DNA from: Psychroflexus torquis ATCC 700755
GTDB taxonomy: Bacteria; Bacteroidota; Bacteroidia; Flavobacteriales; Flavobacteriaceae
NCBI RefSeq assembly: GCF_000153485.2
Contig: NC_018721.1
Span: 868,001-932,000 of the forward strand
Length of the DNA stretch: 64,000 nt
Reading direction: 5' to 3'
Shown piece after piece: positions 38,147 to 48,320 of this stretch. Every line of letters begins with the position of its first letter. The stretch's first letter is position 1. The notes beneath the pieces are model-generated. The model was not told where the DNA came from, did not search any database, and worked only from the letters and a program-made list of their open reading frames with translations. Position numbers and translations under genes: made by a program.

Positions 38147-41100
38147 AATTATGATTTCGCGGTAGACTGGGGAGATGGGGAGATAGACCAAAACGTGACA
38201 GCAGATATAACGCATAATTATGCTAGTCCTGGCACCTATACCGTAAGTATTATTGGCGTGTTTCCTTATTTTAAAACCTGTGAAATTGCTACGAATTCAT
38301 CAGTCTGTGATAACGCACCAAAACTTAGTAGTATAGAGTCTTGGGGTGATCAAGAATGGAGAATGATGAATGGAAGCTTTAGAAATGCTAATTTTAATAT
38401 CAATACAGCACAAACTCCAGATCTATCCAATGTAACCAGCATGTATAGAACTTTTTATAGGGCCACTGATTTTAATCAAAACATAAATAATTGGGACGTC
38501 AGCCAGATAACCGATATGTCTGAGACGTTTCTTGACGCTTCCAATTTCAACCAACCGCTCAATTCTTGGGATGTAAGCCAAGTAATTAATATGAGACGAA
38601 CTTTTTATAGGGCCACTGATTTTAATCAAAACATAAATAATTGGGACGTCAGCCAGATAACCGATATGTCTGGGACGTTTCTTGACGCTTCCAATTTCAA
38701 CCAACCGCTTAATTCTTGGGATGTAAGTAAAGTGACGAATATGTATGCCATGTTTAGAGAGGCAACTTCATTTAACCAGCCTCTGGATAATTGGGACGTG
38801 AGTCAAGTCACTAATATGTATCGAATGTTTAATTATGCAACTTCATTTAACCAACCTCTTAATAATTGGGATGTAAGTAATGTTACATATATGGATTTCA
38901 TGTTTTCTGTAACATTTTTATTTAACCAACCCCTAGATAATTGGGATGTAAGTAATGTGACGAATATGGGAAGTATGTTTAGAAGCTCAATTTCATTTAA
39001 CCAACCCCTTAATAATTGGGATGTAAGCCAAGTCACTAATATAGGTTTTATGTTTGAGGGCGCATCTTCCTTCAATCAACCCTTGGATAATTGGAATGTA
39101 AGCCAGGTAACTAATATGTTGTCAACTTTTTCAAATGCACTAAATTTTAACCAATCTCTTAATTCTTGGGATGTGAGTCAGGTAACTGATATGGAATTTA
39201 TGTTTAATCGCGCAACTTCATTTAACCAACCCCTTGGTAATTGGGATGTAGGTAATGTGACGGAAATGAGAAATATGTTTACTATTGCAACTTCATTTAA
39301 CCAACCCCTTGATTCTTGGGATGTAAGTAATGTTACTAATATGGATTCTATGTTTAGAGACGCTCTGGTATTTAACCAAGATCTATCTGGATGGTGTGTA
39401 GAGCAAATCCCAATTGAACCATTTGAATTTGCTGTTAACTCTGCTTTGCAAAACGACTTTTTTCCAAATTGGGGTGCTGAGTGCGCAAACAATAACCCAG
39501 ACTTTTATCTTGCCGACAATGAAGTCACCTGCCTATGTCCAGAGGCTGAATTTGGAGACACAGGAACCTTAACCATTAACGGTGTAACCAAAACTTTTAC
39601 CAAGCGGACTCGGGAACAACTTGATGCATTGATTGATGATGATGATCAAGATTCTCAAATTACTCTCACCTGTACAAGTGGTATAACAAACATGCAAGCT
39701 ACGTTCAGCAATGCATTTGATTTTAACCAACCCCTAAATAATTGGGATGTGAGCCAAGTCACTAATATGAGATGGATGTTTAATAGCGCAACATCTTTTG
39801 ACCAACCTCTAGATAATTGGAATGTAAGTCAAGTTACAAACATGTTTAGGATGTTTTATGAAGCAACTTCATTTAACCAACCCCTTGATAATTGGGATGT
39901 AGGTAATGTAACTGATATGAAAAGTATGTTTAACGATGCATCATCTTTTAATCAACCCCTCAATTCTTGGGATGTAAGCCAAGTCACTGATATGAAAGTT
40001 ATGTTTCTATTTGCAGGGTCATTTAACCAACCCCTTAATAATTGGGATGTAAGCAAAGTTACTGATATGAGATATATGTTTTATGAAGCAACTTCATTTA
40101 ACCAACCTCTTGATAATTGGAATGTAAGCCAAGTAACTGATATGAAATTTATGTTTGCATATGCATCATCTTTTAATCAACCCCTCAATTCTTGGGATGT
40201 AAGCCAAGTCACGGATATGAAACTTATGTTTAATCGCGCATCATCATTTAACCAACCCCTTAATAATTGGGATGTAAGTAATGTAACTGATATGGGAAGT
40301 ATGTTTTTTGATGTATTTTTATTTAACCAACCCCTCAATTCTTGGGATGTAAGCCAAGTCACTGATATGGATTCCATGTTTGAATTTGCAAGTTCATTTA
40401 ATCAACCTCTTGATAATTGGGATGTAAGCCTAGTCACTGATATGGGTGAAATGTTTAGTCGCGCAACATCTTTTAACCAACCTCTGGATAATTGGGATGT
40501 AAGTAATGTAACTGATATGGGAAGTATGTTTAACGATGCATCATCTTTTAATCAACCCCTCAATTTTTGGGATGTAAGCCAAGTCACTGATATGAAATTT
40601 ATGTTTTCTCAAGCAACAACTTTCAACCAACCCCTAAATAATTGGGATGTAAGCAAAGTTACTAATATGGAATATATGTTTTTTGATGCAGAGTCATTTA
40701 ACCAACCTCTGAATAATTGGGATGTAGGCAAAGTAACTTATATGGAATTTATGTTTTATGATGCATCATCATTTAACCAAGATATATCTGGATGGTGTGT
40801 AAATCGAATACCAGATGAACCAATTGGATTTGCTCACCCTAATTTGCAAAACGACTTCTTCCCAAATTGGGGTGCTGAGTGTAACTTGTCCACAACAAAC
40901 CCAGAAGCTATTGGATTTAATATTCTAATATATCCTAACCCCTCAAATTCTAAAGTGTTTATCGAAAATGATGGGCAAATCATACTTTCCAAAATTAAAT
41001 TGATGGATATGCTGGGTCGAGACATTAAGACCTTCTCAGCAAGTCAAATAACAAATGGTCTTGATGTTTCAGGAGTCGATGCGGGTAATTATTTTGTTCA

Positions 41101-41180
41101 GTTTACAACAGTCGATGACCGACAATTTGTAAAGCGATTAATTGTGAAATAATAATTTATTGTAAAATATTTTAATTAGT

Positions 41181-41212
41181 AAAGCCTCTACATAAATTGT
41201 AGAGGCTTTTTT
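41181..41212 (+). terminator. Terminator of BspA-like gene 2
   Basis: Same stem as after gene 1: AAAGCCTCTACA, loop TAAAT, TGTAGAGGCTTTTTT. Confidence 0.88.
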
Positions 41213-41314
41213 GTTGGGTAAAGGGATCTCAAACCCCTTAAAACTAAATGCCGAAAAACTGTTAAGGAAACAGAGGTAAAATCAAAATAAAGAAAACATT
41301 TTCTTTAGAAAGTC

Positions 41315-41322
41315 TACTTTTG
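41315..41322 (+). promoter_or_regulatory. -7 element of the lipB promoter
   Basis: TACTTTTG, a perfect TAnnTTTG match, 18 bp before the lipB ATG. Confidence 0.6.
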
Positions 41323-41340
41323 TAATTCAATAATAAGACG

Positions 41341-42045
41341 ATGAATAAAACGATAAAAGTTCTGGAATTAGGACGGAAAGATTATAAAGAAACTTGGGAT
41401 TTACAAGAAGAATTGTTCCAAAAAGTCCTTGATACAAAAATAAAAAACAAGCGTGAAAAAAGCGAACTCCCAACAGATAACAGCTTTATTTTTGTAGAGC
41501 ATCCGCATGTCTATACACTAGGGAAAAGCGGCGACTTGGCCAACTTACTTTTAGACGAAAAGCAGCTGGCAGAGAAAGGAGCGACCTTTTATAAAATAAA
41601 CCGAGGTGGAGATATTACCTACCACGGTCCTGGACAAATTGTTGGCTATCCTATTTTGGACCTTGAAAATTTCTTTACCGATATCCACAAATATCTACGC
41701 CTCCTAGAGGAAATGGTTATTCTTACCCTGGCAGAATATGGCCTTAAGTCAGAACGAAGCAAAGGAGAAACCGGGGTTTGGCTAGATGTAGGAACACCCT
41801 TTGCTAGAAAAATATGTGCTTTGGGCGTTCGCGCTTCGCGTTGGGTGACCATGCACGGCTTTGCCTTCAATGTGAATGCAGACCTCGACTATTTTGACAA
41901 TATTGTTCCTTGCGGAATTAAAGACAAAGCAGTGACTTCGTTAAACGTGGAAATCGGCCAAAAAGAGGTGCCTGTCGACGAGGTAAAAGCTAAACTCAAA
42001 AAACACTTTGCCGAGCTATTTGAAGCTGAATTCTTAGAAGTTTAG
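41341..42045 (+). CDS. lipB: Octanoyltransferase LipB
   Basis: 234 residues, normal length. It transfers octanoyl from acyl carrier protein to lipoyl domains in the cytoplasm, the first step of lipoate synthesis. The signature RGGDITYHGPGQIVGYPI begins near residue 88, and the catalytic Cys is in NIVPCGIKDKAVTSL (about residue 190) with the conserved Lys four residues on. The HPHVYTLGKSG strand also matches. The stop codon overlaps the 3' end of the convergent lipoprotein gene by 4 bp. Confidence 0.96.
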   Translation: MNKTIKVLELGRKDYKETWDLQEELFQKVLDTKIKNKREKSELPTDNSFIFVEHPHVYTLGKSGDLANLLLDEKQLAEKGATFYKINRGGDITYHGPGQIVGYPILDLENFFTDIHKYLRLLEEMVILTLAEYGLKSERSKGETGVWLDVGTPFARKICALGVRASRWVTMHGFAFNVNADLDYFDNIVPCGIKDKAVTSLNVEIGQKEVPVDEVKAKLKKHFAELFEAEFLEV

Positions 42046-44501
42046 AAGTTTTTGGTGTACAGCAATAAAGCTTCATCATCTCCTTTTACCGTAAAATGAA
42101 GTTGGCTTGGCTTGGACATATCCAAATCGATTTGAGAACTTCCAAATACAGGAAAACCAGGTACAAGCTCCGCTTGTTCATCGAATAGGTAAACTTTTTT
42201 GGCCTGCTGATCTACGATACTAAAAAAGGTCCTAGTGGACTGCTCGTGAATTTGTGGGGGAAAATACAAACCGTAATCCAAAGTTTTATTTACTCCATTA
42301 ATGTTGAGTTTATTCTCAGAAAAAGTGACTACATGCTTGGCATGTATTGCTGTAAAATGGTTTTTGGACAAACCGAGTTCTGTTTTCTGTACTATCCCGT
42401 TTTCGGCAATTTCGATAAGATCCCCATCTGTATTAGTTCCTGTAAAACTAGAGTTATACAATCCCCATGCATTTGGAGAAGAAGATAGCTTTTGATTTGG
42501 TTTTACGCGTTCTGAAGCAGTTCTACTTAAGATTTTAAGTCCTAAGTCGTTCTCTACCAAAATATAATCTTTCCTGCCAATGCGGATATGCTGCGGAGTT
42601 CGCTGTATTGGTCCTTGCGCTTTATAATCAAACCCTTTAATGAGCTTACCCTCTTTATTAAACATAAGGATATCCTCATCTTGAACCACTACAAATCTGT
42701 ACTTACCGTTATTATCGTAATCGAAAATAGCAAGACCTTCGGTCACTAAATCTTTAAAGTCCAAAGGAAAGGGGTTGACATTGGTTCCGTTTTTATCTAA
42801 AACATAAAGTTTATTTTGGGTGGTAAAAGCCATTTGTAATCGTGTATTCCTAAAAATATCAAAGCTAAGAATTTCACCTACTACCCTACTGTCTAAAGAA
42901 TTAGTCCATAGTGTTTTTCCATTTTTATCGATAAGATGAAGGGTATTCTCGCTATCCTGAATCGCAATATCCTTTTGGCGAGTTCTCCAATTGATAAAAA
43001 ATTGTGGATCTGTAGCAATGTTATTGTCCAACTTGATACGTCTTGCCTGAATGGCTTCTGTAGAGGTTGTTTCGGCTTTGGCTTTAGCGATTATCCCATT
43101 TACAAATGCAAAACTATCCTCTTGCGTCGCCTGCATAATGACAGATTTATAAGCTTTGGTATCCAGATCTTTTAGATTGGGTAGAAAGTCTGTCGTTGCA
43201 GAGGTCTCCAATCTATCCATAATTTCATCAAGTTGACCAGCCCAGGTGATGTGTGCGGAAGAACTCATCACGCCAACGGCATTTTGAAAGGAAGACGATT
43301 CGCTGAGCACAGACCTGTTATCGATATTCACCAAGAGGTTTTCTAAGATCTCCCGATCCTTTGCAAACAGGAAGTGACTATCATACACTGTAAACGCCGC
43401 AAATTTATGATTGGACACCAAGGGGGAGAAATCTGCAAAGACATTTTCTGGTTCAAAACTATAAATAGTCTGATTCCTAAAACTGCTTTCTTCTTCGCTG
43501 ATGACTTTAAGAGAATCCAGGGCTTGAGTGACATTATTACTAATCATATCGTACACCAAAGCTCCATTTTCCAGCTGAATAGCTCCTACTTCGTTTGTGT
43601 TCTCAAAAAGAGGCTTGAAGGTGGATGTAGCTGAATAATTCTGACTCGCTCTATTCTTCTGAAGGGTTTCAAAGCTAGAAAAACTGAGGCTCATAAATCC
43701 TATTGCATTGGTGGGCGTCACTTCGTGGAGTCTAAAGGAAGTGGGCGATGTCCCATTAAATAAATGTAATTTTTTGGAATTCTCTTCAGAGAGAATCACC
43801 CCAGACCATTTTAAATTCCCACTAGAAACATCCAGATCGACACTTAACCATTTCCCCAAACCCTGTAAAGACTTTGGTGAAAGTTCATCGAATTCATTTT
43901 GGTAAAGGTAATCGGCCTCCTCTAGATTTATAAACACCGATGAATTTCCTGTTGCTGCTTTATGGGCTTTATAGAAAATAGCATCGAATTTGAATTGATT
44001 ATTATGAGCACGAATCACATTTTCGATAATCAGTTTTGACTCTGAAGCGATTCTTACACGGTTAAGAAGAGTTGAATAAAATGTAAACCCCTCTAGATTA
44101 AATTCTGAGATAGATTTTCCAGCATATTCGATTTTCTGTTCCTTGGACAACTGAAGCGAATCTAAGTTCAAATATTTATCCTTAATGATTAAAGACGTGG
44201 CAAGTTCTCTCTCTCCAATTGGGGTTACCGCCAAAAAGGCTTCTGCATCTTGTTCAAAATACTTAACAAACCTAAAGTTTTCTTGAAGTTCTTTAAATAA
44301 AGGCAAAGATTTATTATTCTCGAATAAGTCTGTCGATATAAAATCTTCCAAGGTTTCTGAAAGCGATTCGGACTCCAATACCAAAATGGATTTTGACGGG
44401 ATAAAATCGATCAACTCACCCTGGGCCGATTCTGCATTAAAATCACAAGAGATTACACACAACGAAAGACAAAACATCAAAAGTGAGAAACGCATAGACA
44501 T
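42042..44501 (-). CDS. Large lipoprotein of unknown function (DUF3352-like)
   Basis: 819 residues. The N-terminus MSMRFSLLMFCLSLCVISC/D is a lipoprotein signal with the acylated Cys near residue 19. The N-terminal 450 residues (FIPSKSILVLESESLSETL, ANAIGFMSLSF-like segments) resemble the DUF3352-type fold. The C-terminal 300 residues look like a beta-propeller: repeated short units such as FFINWRTRQKDIAIQDSENTLHLID and LYVLDKNGTNVNPFPLDF. Placement next to rnhB, 70 bp downstream of it, is what I recall from other Flavobacteriaceae and suggests cotranscription. Role unknown; outer-membrane periplasmic face is the likely location. Confidence 0.8.
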   Translation of the reverse strand: MSMRFSLLMFCLSLCVISCDFNAESAQGELIDFIPSKSILVLESESLSETLEDFISTDLFENNKSLPLFKELQENFRFVKYFEQDAEAFLAVTPIGERELATSLIIKDKYLNLDSLQLSKEQKIEYAGKSISEFNLEGFTFYSTLLNRVRIASESKLIIENVIRAHNNQFKFDAIFYKAHKAATGNSSVFINLEEADYLYQNEFDELSPKSLQGLGKWLSVDLDVSSGNLKWSGVILSEENSKKLHLFNGTSPTSFRLHEVTPTNAIGFMSLSFSSFETLQKNRASQNYSATSTFKPLFENTNEVGAIQLENGALVYDMISNNVTQALDSLKVISEEESSFRNQTIYSFEPENVFADFSPLVSNHKFAAFTVYDSHFLFAKDREILENLLVNIDNRSVLSESSSFQNAVGVMSSSAHITWAGQLDEIMDRLETSATTDFLPNLKDLDTKAYKSVIMQATQEDSFAFVNGIIAKAKAETTSTEAIQARRIKLDNNIATDPQFFINWRTRQKDIAIQDSENTLHLIDKNGKTLWTNSLDSRVVGEILSFDIFRNTRLQMAFTTQNKLYVLDKNGTNVNPFPLDFKDLVTEGLAIFDYDNNGKYRFVVVQDEDILMFNKEGKLIKGFDYKAQGPIQRTPQHIRIGRKDYILVENDLGLKILSRTASERVKPNQKLSSSPNAWGLYNSSFTGTNTDGDLIEIAENGIVQKTELGLSKNHFTAIHAKHVVTFSENKLNINGVNKTLDYGLYFPPQIHEQSTRTFFSIVDQQAKKVYLFDEQAELVPGFPVFGSSQIDLDMSKPSQLHFTVKGDDEALLLYTKNF

Positions 44502-44571
44502 ATAAAATTTAATAACGAAATTAAGCTGAAAATTATAATTTTAGTGACTTTCTATAGGTTGGTTTTAAAAT

Positions 44572-45165
44572 TTAGATTCCTTCTGAGTCTGGCAGTAATT
44601 TAAAGCTCTGCCTGTGGTATTTGGTAATTCCATACTCTCGGATAGCCTTCCGATGGGCTTTTGTGGGATAGCCTTTGTTTTGAGCCCAACCATACATAGG
44701 AAATTCTTTATCGATAGTTTTCATATAGGCATCTCGAGCCGTTTTGGCAAAAATGGAAGCTGCCGCTATGCTCAGAAATTTAGAATCTCCTTTTATAATA
44801 CATTGATGAGGAATATTTGGGTAGGTATGGAATCTATTTCCATCGACCAGAATCAACTCAGGATCTGGTGTAAGTTGTTGTATAGAGGCATGCATGGCTT
44901 TTATGGATGCATTTAAGATATTAATCTCATCTATCGTTTCCATCATAATGTGGGCTATTCCAAAACTTACACTACTCTCTTTCAAAATAACTTCTAAGAA
45001 CTCACGTTTACTGGAGGACAACAGTTTAGAATCGGTTAGTAGTTCGTTTTTAAAATCCTTGGGGAGAATAACTGCTGCCGCGGTGACTGGACCTGCCAAA
45101 CAACCTCGACCCGCTTCGTCGGTACCACATTCTAGTTTTTTGGATTGAAAATAAGGTTGGAGCAT
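44572..45165 (-). CDS. rnhB: Ribonuclease HII
   Basis: 197 residues. It cleaves the RNA strand of RNA-DNA hybrids and removes misincorporated ribonucleotides. [19 protein letters not shown] (Asp-16, Glu-17) is the signature active-site strand. [10 protein letters not shown] supplies the third Asp, and [21 protein letters not shown] the conserved Lys and Ser block and last acidic residue. Normal length and complete. It probably shares a transcript with the downstream lipoprotein gene. Confidence 0.96.
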   Translation of the reverse strand: MLQPYFQSKKLECGTDEAGRGCLAGPVTAAAVILPKDFKNELLTDSKLLSSSKREFLEVILKESSVSFGIAHIMMETIDEINILNASIKAMHASIQQLTPDPELILVDGNRFHTYPNIPHQCIIKGDSKFLSIAAASIFAKTARDAYMKTIDKEFPMYGWAQNKGYPTKAHRKAIREYGITKYHRQSFKLLPDSEGI

Positions 45166-45238
45166 AATTACATTAAAAAGTCAAAATATGAAAATCCATA
45201 TCGATTTCTAAAATACATCTAAAGTTAAGTAAAAATGA

Positions 45239-45246
45239 TACTTTTG
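45239..45246 (+). promoter_or_regulatory. -7 element of the porin gene
   Basis: TACTTTTG, a perfect TAnnTTTG match, 20 bp before the ATG at 45267. Confidence 0.6.
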
Positions 45247-45266
45247 CTAACATTTTAAAATAGAAC

Positions 45267-47234
45267 ATGAAGTCGGTATACCTTTTAATTTTTATTCTAT
45301 TCTGTTCTTCTTTTTCGTCGGCTCAAGAAAGAAAGCTCACAGGGTCCGAGGTACCGGATGATGAAGGTTTTGAAAGAGGTGACAAAACTACTTCCGTTAA
45401 AGACGATCGAGATAAACCAATAATCTCCAAATACAAAATCATCAGCATAAGTAACGACACTACTTATGTGGATACCACATTGAGTATTCGTAAGGATTAT
45501 GCCTATAATTATTTGCGTAAAGACGATTTCGAATTATTGCCTTTTGCTAATGTTGGCCTCCCTTATAATGAGCTAGGGTATTCCTTCAATCATCTTAATG
45601 CCCTACCTAGGTTTGGAGCAAGAGCAAAACATTTCAATTATCTGGAAGTAGAGGATATTCCCTATTACGAGGTCCCCACCCCATTTACCGAATTATACTT
45701 TAGAACGGTCTACGAGCAAGGACAAAACATAGATGCGACATTTGCAACCAATCTAAAGCCAAACCTAAATGTTTCTATAGCCTATAAAGGTTTGCGATCT
45801 TTAGGAACCTACCAAAGATCTCTGGCTAGTACGGGAAACTTAAGATTAGGACTTAATTATAGAACTACCGATAACCGGTATTTTGTAAGATCGCATTTTG
45901 CAACTCAGGATATCTTGAATCAGCAAAGCGGCGGACTTACCGACAGAGCCAATCAACAATTTATCGATGAAATAGAAGAGGTTCAAAACAGAGCAACAGC
46001 AGAGGTTAGACTTACCAATGCAGAGACCAAGCTAGATGCTAAACGTTTTTATCTCAATCAATTTTACAATATACGACCAGGAAACGATTCCACCCAGAAT
46101 GGACAAGTCCGCTTAAACCATATTTTAGATTTTACAGACAAAGAATATCAATTTACTCAAGGGACAGCCAATGCGATTTTTGGAGCAAGCTTTGAAAATT
46201 CGAACCTCAACGATGAAGTAGAGTATCAAAACGTTTCCAATACGATGATTTTATCGTACTACCAAAGGTATTTGGGCAGAATAGGCTTTATGGCAAGGCA
46301 TCAAAATCTTAATTACGGGTATAGAACAATCCTAGTGAACGAAGACCAAACCATTCCTAACCGTTTGAAAACGGATATTGTAAGCCTGGGGGGAACCTAC
46401 CTAAAAGAGTATAAAGCCTTCAAGCTAGAAGGCCAAGCCGCCTATAATATCACTGGTGATTATGATGGGTATGAAGTTCATGGGAAAGCGAGTATGACGC
46501 TCTCCGATTCTTTACAGTTTGCTGCAAAATTAGATATAAGCTCTTCTGCGCCTAACTTCAATTGGATTCTGAACCAAAGCGATTACAAAAATTACAATTG
46601 GTACAACCCCGATTTTGATAATGTCAATACGCAACGTTTAGAAGTGAAAGCTGAATCTAAAGTATATGGCCAAGTTAGTGCCTCACTTACTCAAATCGAC
46701 AATCATGCTTACTTCGGATTTGAAAGAACTGCTGAAGGAGCTGTCACCGATAGTTTGGTAAGACCCTTACAAACTGACCAACAGATTCGCTATTTTAAGA
46801 TAAAAGCTCAAAAGGATTTCAAATACGGCAATTTAAATCTAGCAAATACCATTATGTATCAAAATGTTTTGGATGGAGAGTCTGTATTTCCAGTCCCTGA
46901 AATAGTGACCAGAAACTCATTATTCTATGACAACTACCTCTTCGACAGAGCGCTTTACTTACAAACAGGTTTAACTTTCAATTACTTTTCTAGCTTTATG
47001 AGCAAGGCTTACGATCCTATACTTTCAGAATTTGCAATTCAAGATTTTCAAGAACTTGGAGGATTTTACACGGCAGACTTCTTTATAAATGCTAAAATAA
47101 GAGAGGCTAGGATTTACTTAAAATTAGAAAACTTTACGACCCTATTTCAAGGAAATAGCAATTTTTCTGCTCCTCGCTACCCTTATCGGGATTTTGCCAT
47201 CAGGTTTGGACTGGTATGGAATTTCTTTTTATAA
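45267..47234 (+). CDS. Putative outer-membrane porin (PF14121-type)
   Basis: 655 residues. Signal peptide MKSVYLLIFILFCSSFSSAQ. A short linker leads to DYAYNYLRKDDFELLPFANVGLPYN, a segment characteristic of the Bacteroidota putative-porin family. From there to the end the chain alternates polar and hydrophobic residues as beta strands of a barrel and finishes with an aromatic C-terminus (FAIRFGLVWNFFL), typical of outer-membrane proteins. The substrate is not apparent. The last bases overlap the convergent anti-sigma gene by 6 bp. Confidence 0.88.
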   Translation: MKSVYLLIFILFCSSFSSAQERKLTGSEVPDDEGFERGDKTTSVKDDRDKPIISKYKIISISNDTTYVDTTLSIRKDYAYNYLRKDDFELLPFANVGLPYNELGYSFNHLNALPRFGARAKHFNYLEVEDIPYYEVPTPFTELYFRTVYEQGQNIDATFATNLKPNLNVSIAYKGLRSLGTYQRSLASTGNLRLGLNYRTTDNRYFVRSHFATQDILNQQSGGLTDRANQQFIDEIEEVQNRATAEVRLTNAETKLDAKRFYLNQFYNIRPGNDSTQNGQVRLNHILDFTDKEYQFTQGTANAIFGASFENSNLNDEVEYQNVSNTMILSYYQRYLGRIGFMARHQNLNYGYRTILVNEDQTIPNRLKTDIVSLGGTYLKEYKAFKLEGQAAYNITGDYDGYEVHGKASMTLSDSLQFAAKLDISSSAPNFNWILNQSDYKNYNWYNPDFDNVNTQRLEVKAESKVYGQVSASLTQIDNHAYFGFERTAEGAVTDSLVRPLQTDQQIRYFKIKAQKDFKYGNLNLANTIMYQNVLDGESVFPVPEIVTRNSLFYDNYLFDRALYLQTGLTFNYFSSFMSKAYDPILSEFAIQDFQELGGFYTADFFINAKIREARIYLKLENFTTLFQGNSNFSAPRYPYRDFAIRFGLVWNFFL

Positions 47235-47477
47235 ACTAAGCTTCGCCTTGATATCCTCTTTTTCTGATTTGGACAACAACTTAAATTCATGTTTCTCCAT
47301 AAGTGCTGTTAACTGTTCATTTTTATCATGATAGGTATAACAGTGTTTACAATGTAAAATATGAATCCGTACTCTCAGTTTTTCCCAAAACGTAGCTTCA
47401 GTATATTGCTTTTTATCGCTAAATTCTGCAACTTTTAGACAAGAGGCAGGTATTTTTTGTTCTAACATATCTTTCAT
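47229..47477 (-). CDS. Small zinc-motif anti-sigma-like protein
   Basis: 82 residues, soluble, no membrane segment. HILHCKHC fits the HxxxCxxC zinc-binding anti-sigma motif in its centre. It begins 2 bp after the ECF sigma gene and is in the same direction, which is how such regulators are arranged. The likely role is to bind and inhibit the adjacent sigma factor, perhaps in response to redox or metal state; the signal is not known. Confidence 0.78.
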   Translation of the reverse strand: MKDMLEQKIPASCLKVAEFSDKKQYTEATFWEKLRVRIHILHCKHCYTYHDKNEQLTALMEKHEFKLLSKSEKEDIKAKLSL

Positions 47478-47479
47478 TA

Positions 47480-48031
47480 TTATGTTTTAAACCAAGAGTT
47501 ATCTAAACACGAAGCAAGCGCGGCTCTTGCTCTGTGAATAATCACCCATAAATTAGACGACGTAATCCCCATATCCTTACAGATGACATCATTATCATAA
47601 TCCTGCATCGTTTTCATCTTAAAAATTTCAGCATGCTTGGGATTAATATGTTCTAGACAGCTTAAAATAGCTTCTCCTAATTCTTTATTTTCCATCTGGT
47701 TTTCTGCTGAATCTGAACTGGACACCTGCTCCTCAAGCCAAGACCCGTCTTGGTCCTGACTCGAGTAATCTATTTTGACTTCAGATTTGCCTTTATTGGA
47801 ATTAATTTTACGATAATAATCCACGATTTTCCTGTTCAAAATAGAAGACAACCAAGTTTTTTCTGTAGATCTACCTTCAAAGTTAGCTTTGGATTTTAAT
47901 CCTGCAAGGAAAGTTTCAGACACAATGTCTTTAGCGGTTTCCCTATCATTTACTTTAGACATCGTATAGTAGAAAAAGTAATCCCCATACTTTTCTACCC
48001 AAAGCTCGGGCTGTAAATCCAACTTGCTCAT
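47480..48031 (-). CDS. ECF-type RNA polymerase sigma factor
   Basis: 183 residues. Region 2 is seen in YFFYYTMSKVNDRETAKDIVSETFLAGLKSKANFEG followed by TEKTWLSSILNRKIVDYYRK. A Ser/Asp-rich linker of about 35 residues follows (YSSQDQDGSWLEEQVSS). Region 4 reads LNPKHAEIF-like HINPKHAEIFKMKTMQDY and ITSSNLWVIIHRARAALASCL, the helix-turn-helix for the -35 element. Complete and probably active, controlled by the zinc-motif protein encoded immediately downstream. Confidence 0.92.
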   Translation of the reverse strand: MSKLDLQPELWVEKYGDYFFYYTMSKVNDRETAKDIVSETFLAGLKSKANFEGRSTEKTWLSSILNRKIVDYYRKINSNKGKSEVKIDYSSQDQDGSWLEEQVSSSDSAENQMENKELGEAILSCLEHINPKHAEIFKMKTMQDYDNDVICKDMGITSSNLWVIIHRARAALASCLDNSWFKT

Positions 48032-48097
48032 TTACTTTTTATTTAATTTCAAATGTATCGAAAAATAAGTCAGATATCTTTATCAAAATTTACCTTA

Positions 48098-48281
48098 TGC
48101 CAAATTAAATTTATAATGTTGTATGAATAAATTGAATTTTTTTTTGATTCGTTGAAATTAAAAATAATTAGCATAGCCTTAGTTACGGTAATTGTTTTTG
48201 ATAAAAAGCAAGCGAAAAAAGCCTGTGCCGAATTCGTATCGGTAAAACGATTTATTGCGGCATTATAGGTTTAAATTGGTA
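48098..48281. mobile_element. Miniature element form A, diverged and shortened copy
   Basis: About 184 bp, reverse orientation to copies 1-3, from TGCCAAATTAAATTTATAATG to the TTAAATTGGTA end. Internal landmarks shared with form A: TGAATAAATTGAATT, TTGAAAT...AAAAATAATTAGCATAGCC, AAAAAGCCTGTGCCGAATTCGTATCGG. It lies directly upstream of the glycosyltransferase gene and its right end is 40 bp from that start codon. Confidence 0.8.
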
Positions 48282-48320
48282 TTGTTTTACGATTTTCGCA
48301 AAAAAACGATTTTAAAAACT

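Larger units (their letters stand above)
33223..41152 (+). pseudogene. Giant BspA-like DUF285-repeat T9SS surface protein 2, split by two ISs
   Basis: Removing the elements at 33506-35079 and 36399-38146, each with one target-duplication copy, leaves 4599 bases: an uninterrupted frame of 1532 residues. The order is signal peptide (MKKLLLLTSSLFTLTFYAQ), cap domain (CMCPGADFEDTG), about 13 repeats of 25 residues, a closing segment (FVTTWTVQDDLSVAIY), a PKD-like domain (FAVDWGDGEIDQ), about 12 repeats, a second internal cap domain (CLCPEAEFGDTG), about 14 repeats, and a T9SS sorting domain ending RQFVKRLIVK. No other lesion is seen, so the insertions look recent. Surviving fragments include an intact 3' part from 38150 that has lost its signal peptide and so would not be exported. 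Adhesion or surface display is inferred from the family. Confidence 0.92.

Noticed and set aside
48255..48320. N-terminal extension of the glycosyltransferase from TTG
   Set aside because: The extra codons lie partly in the miniature element and precede the conserved first beta strand, which has an ATG just before it.
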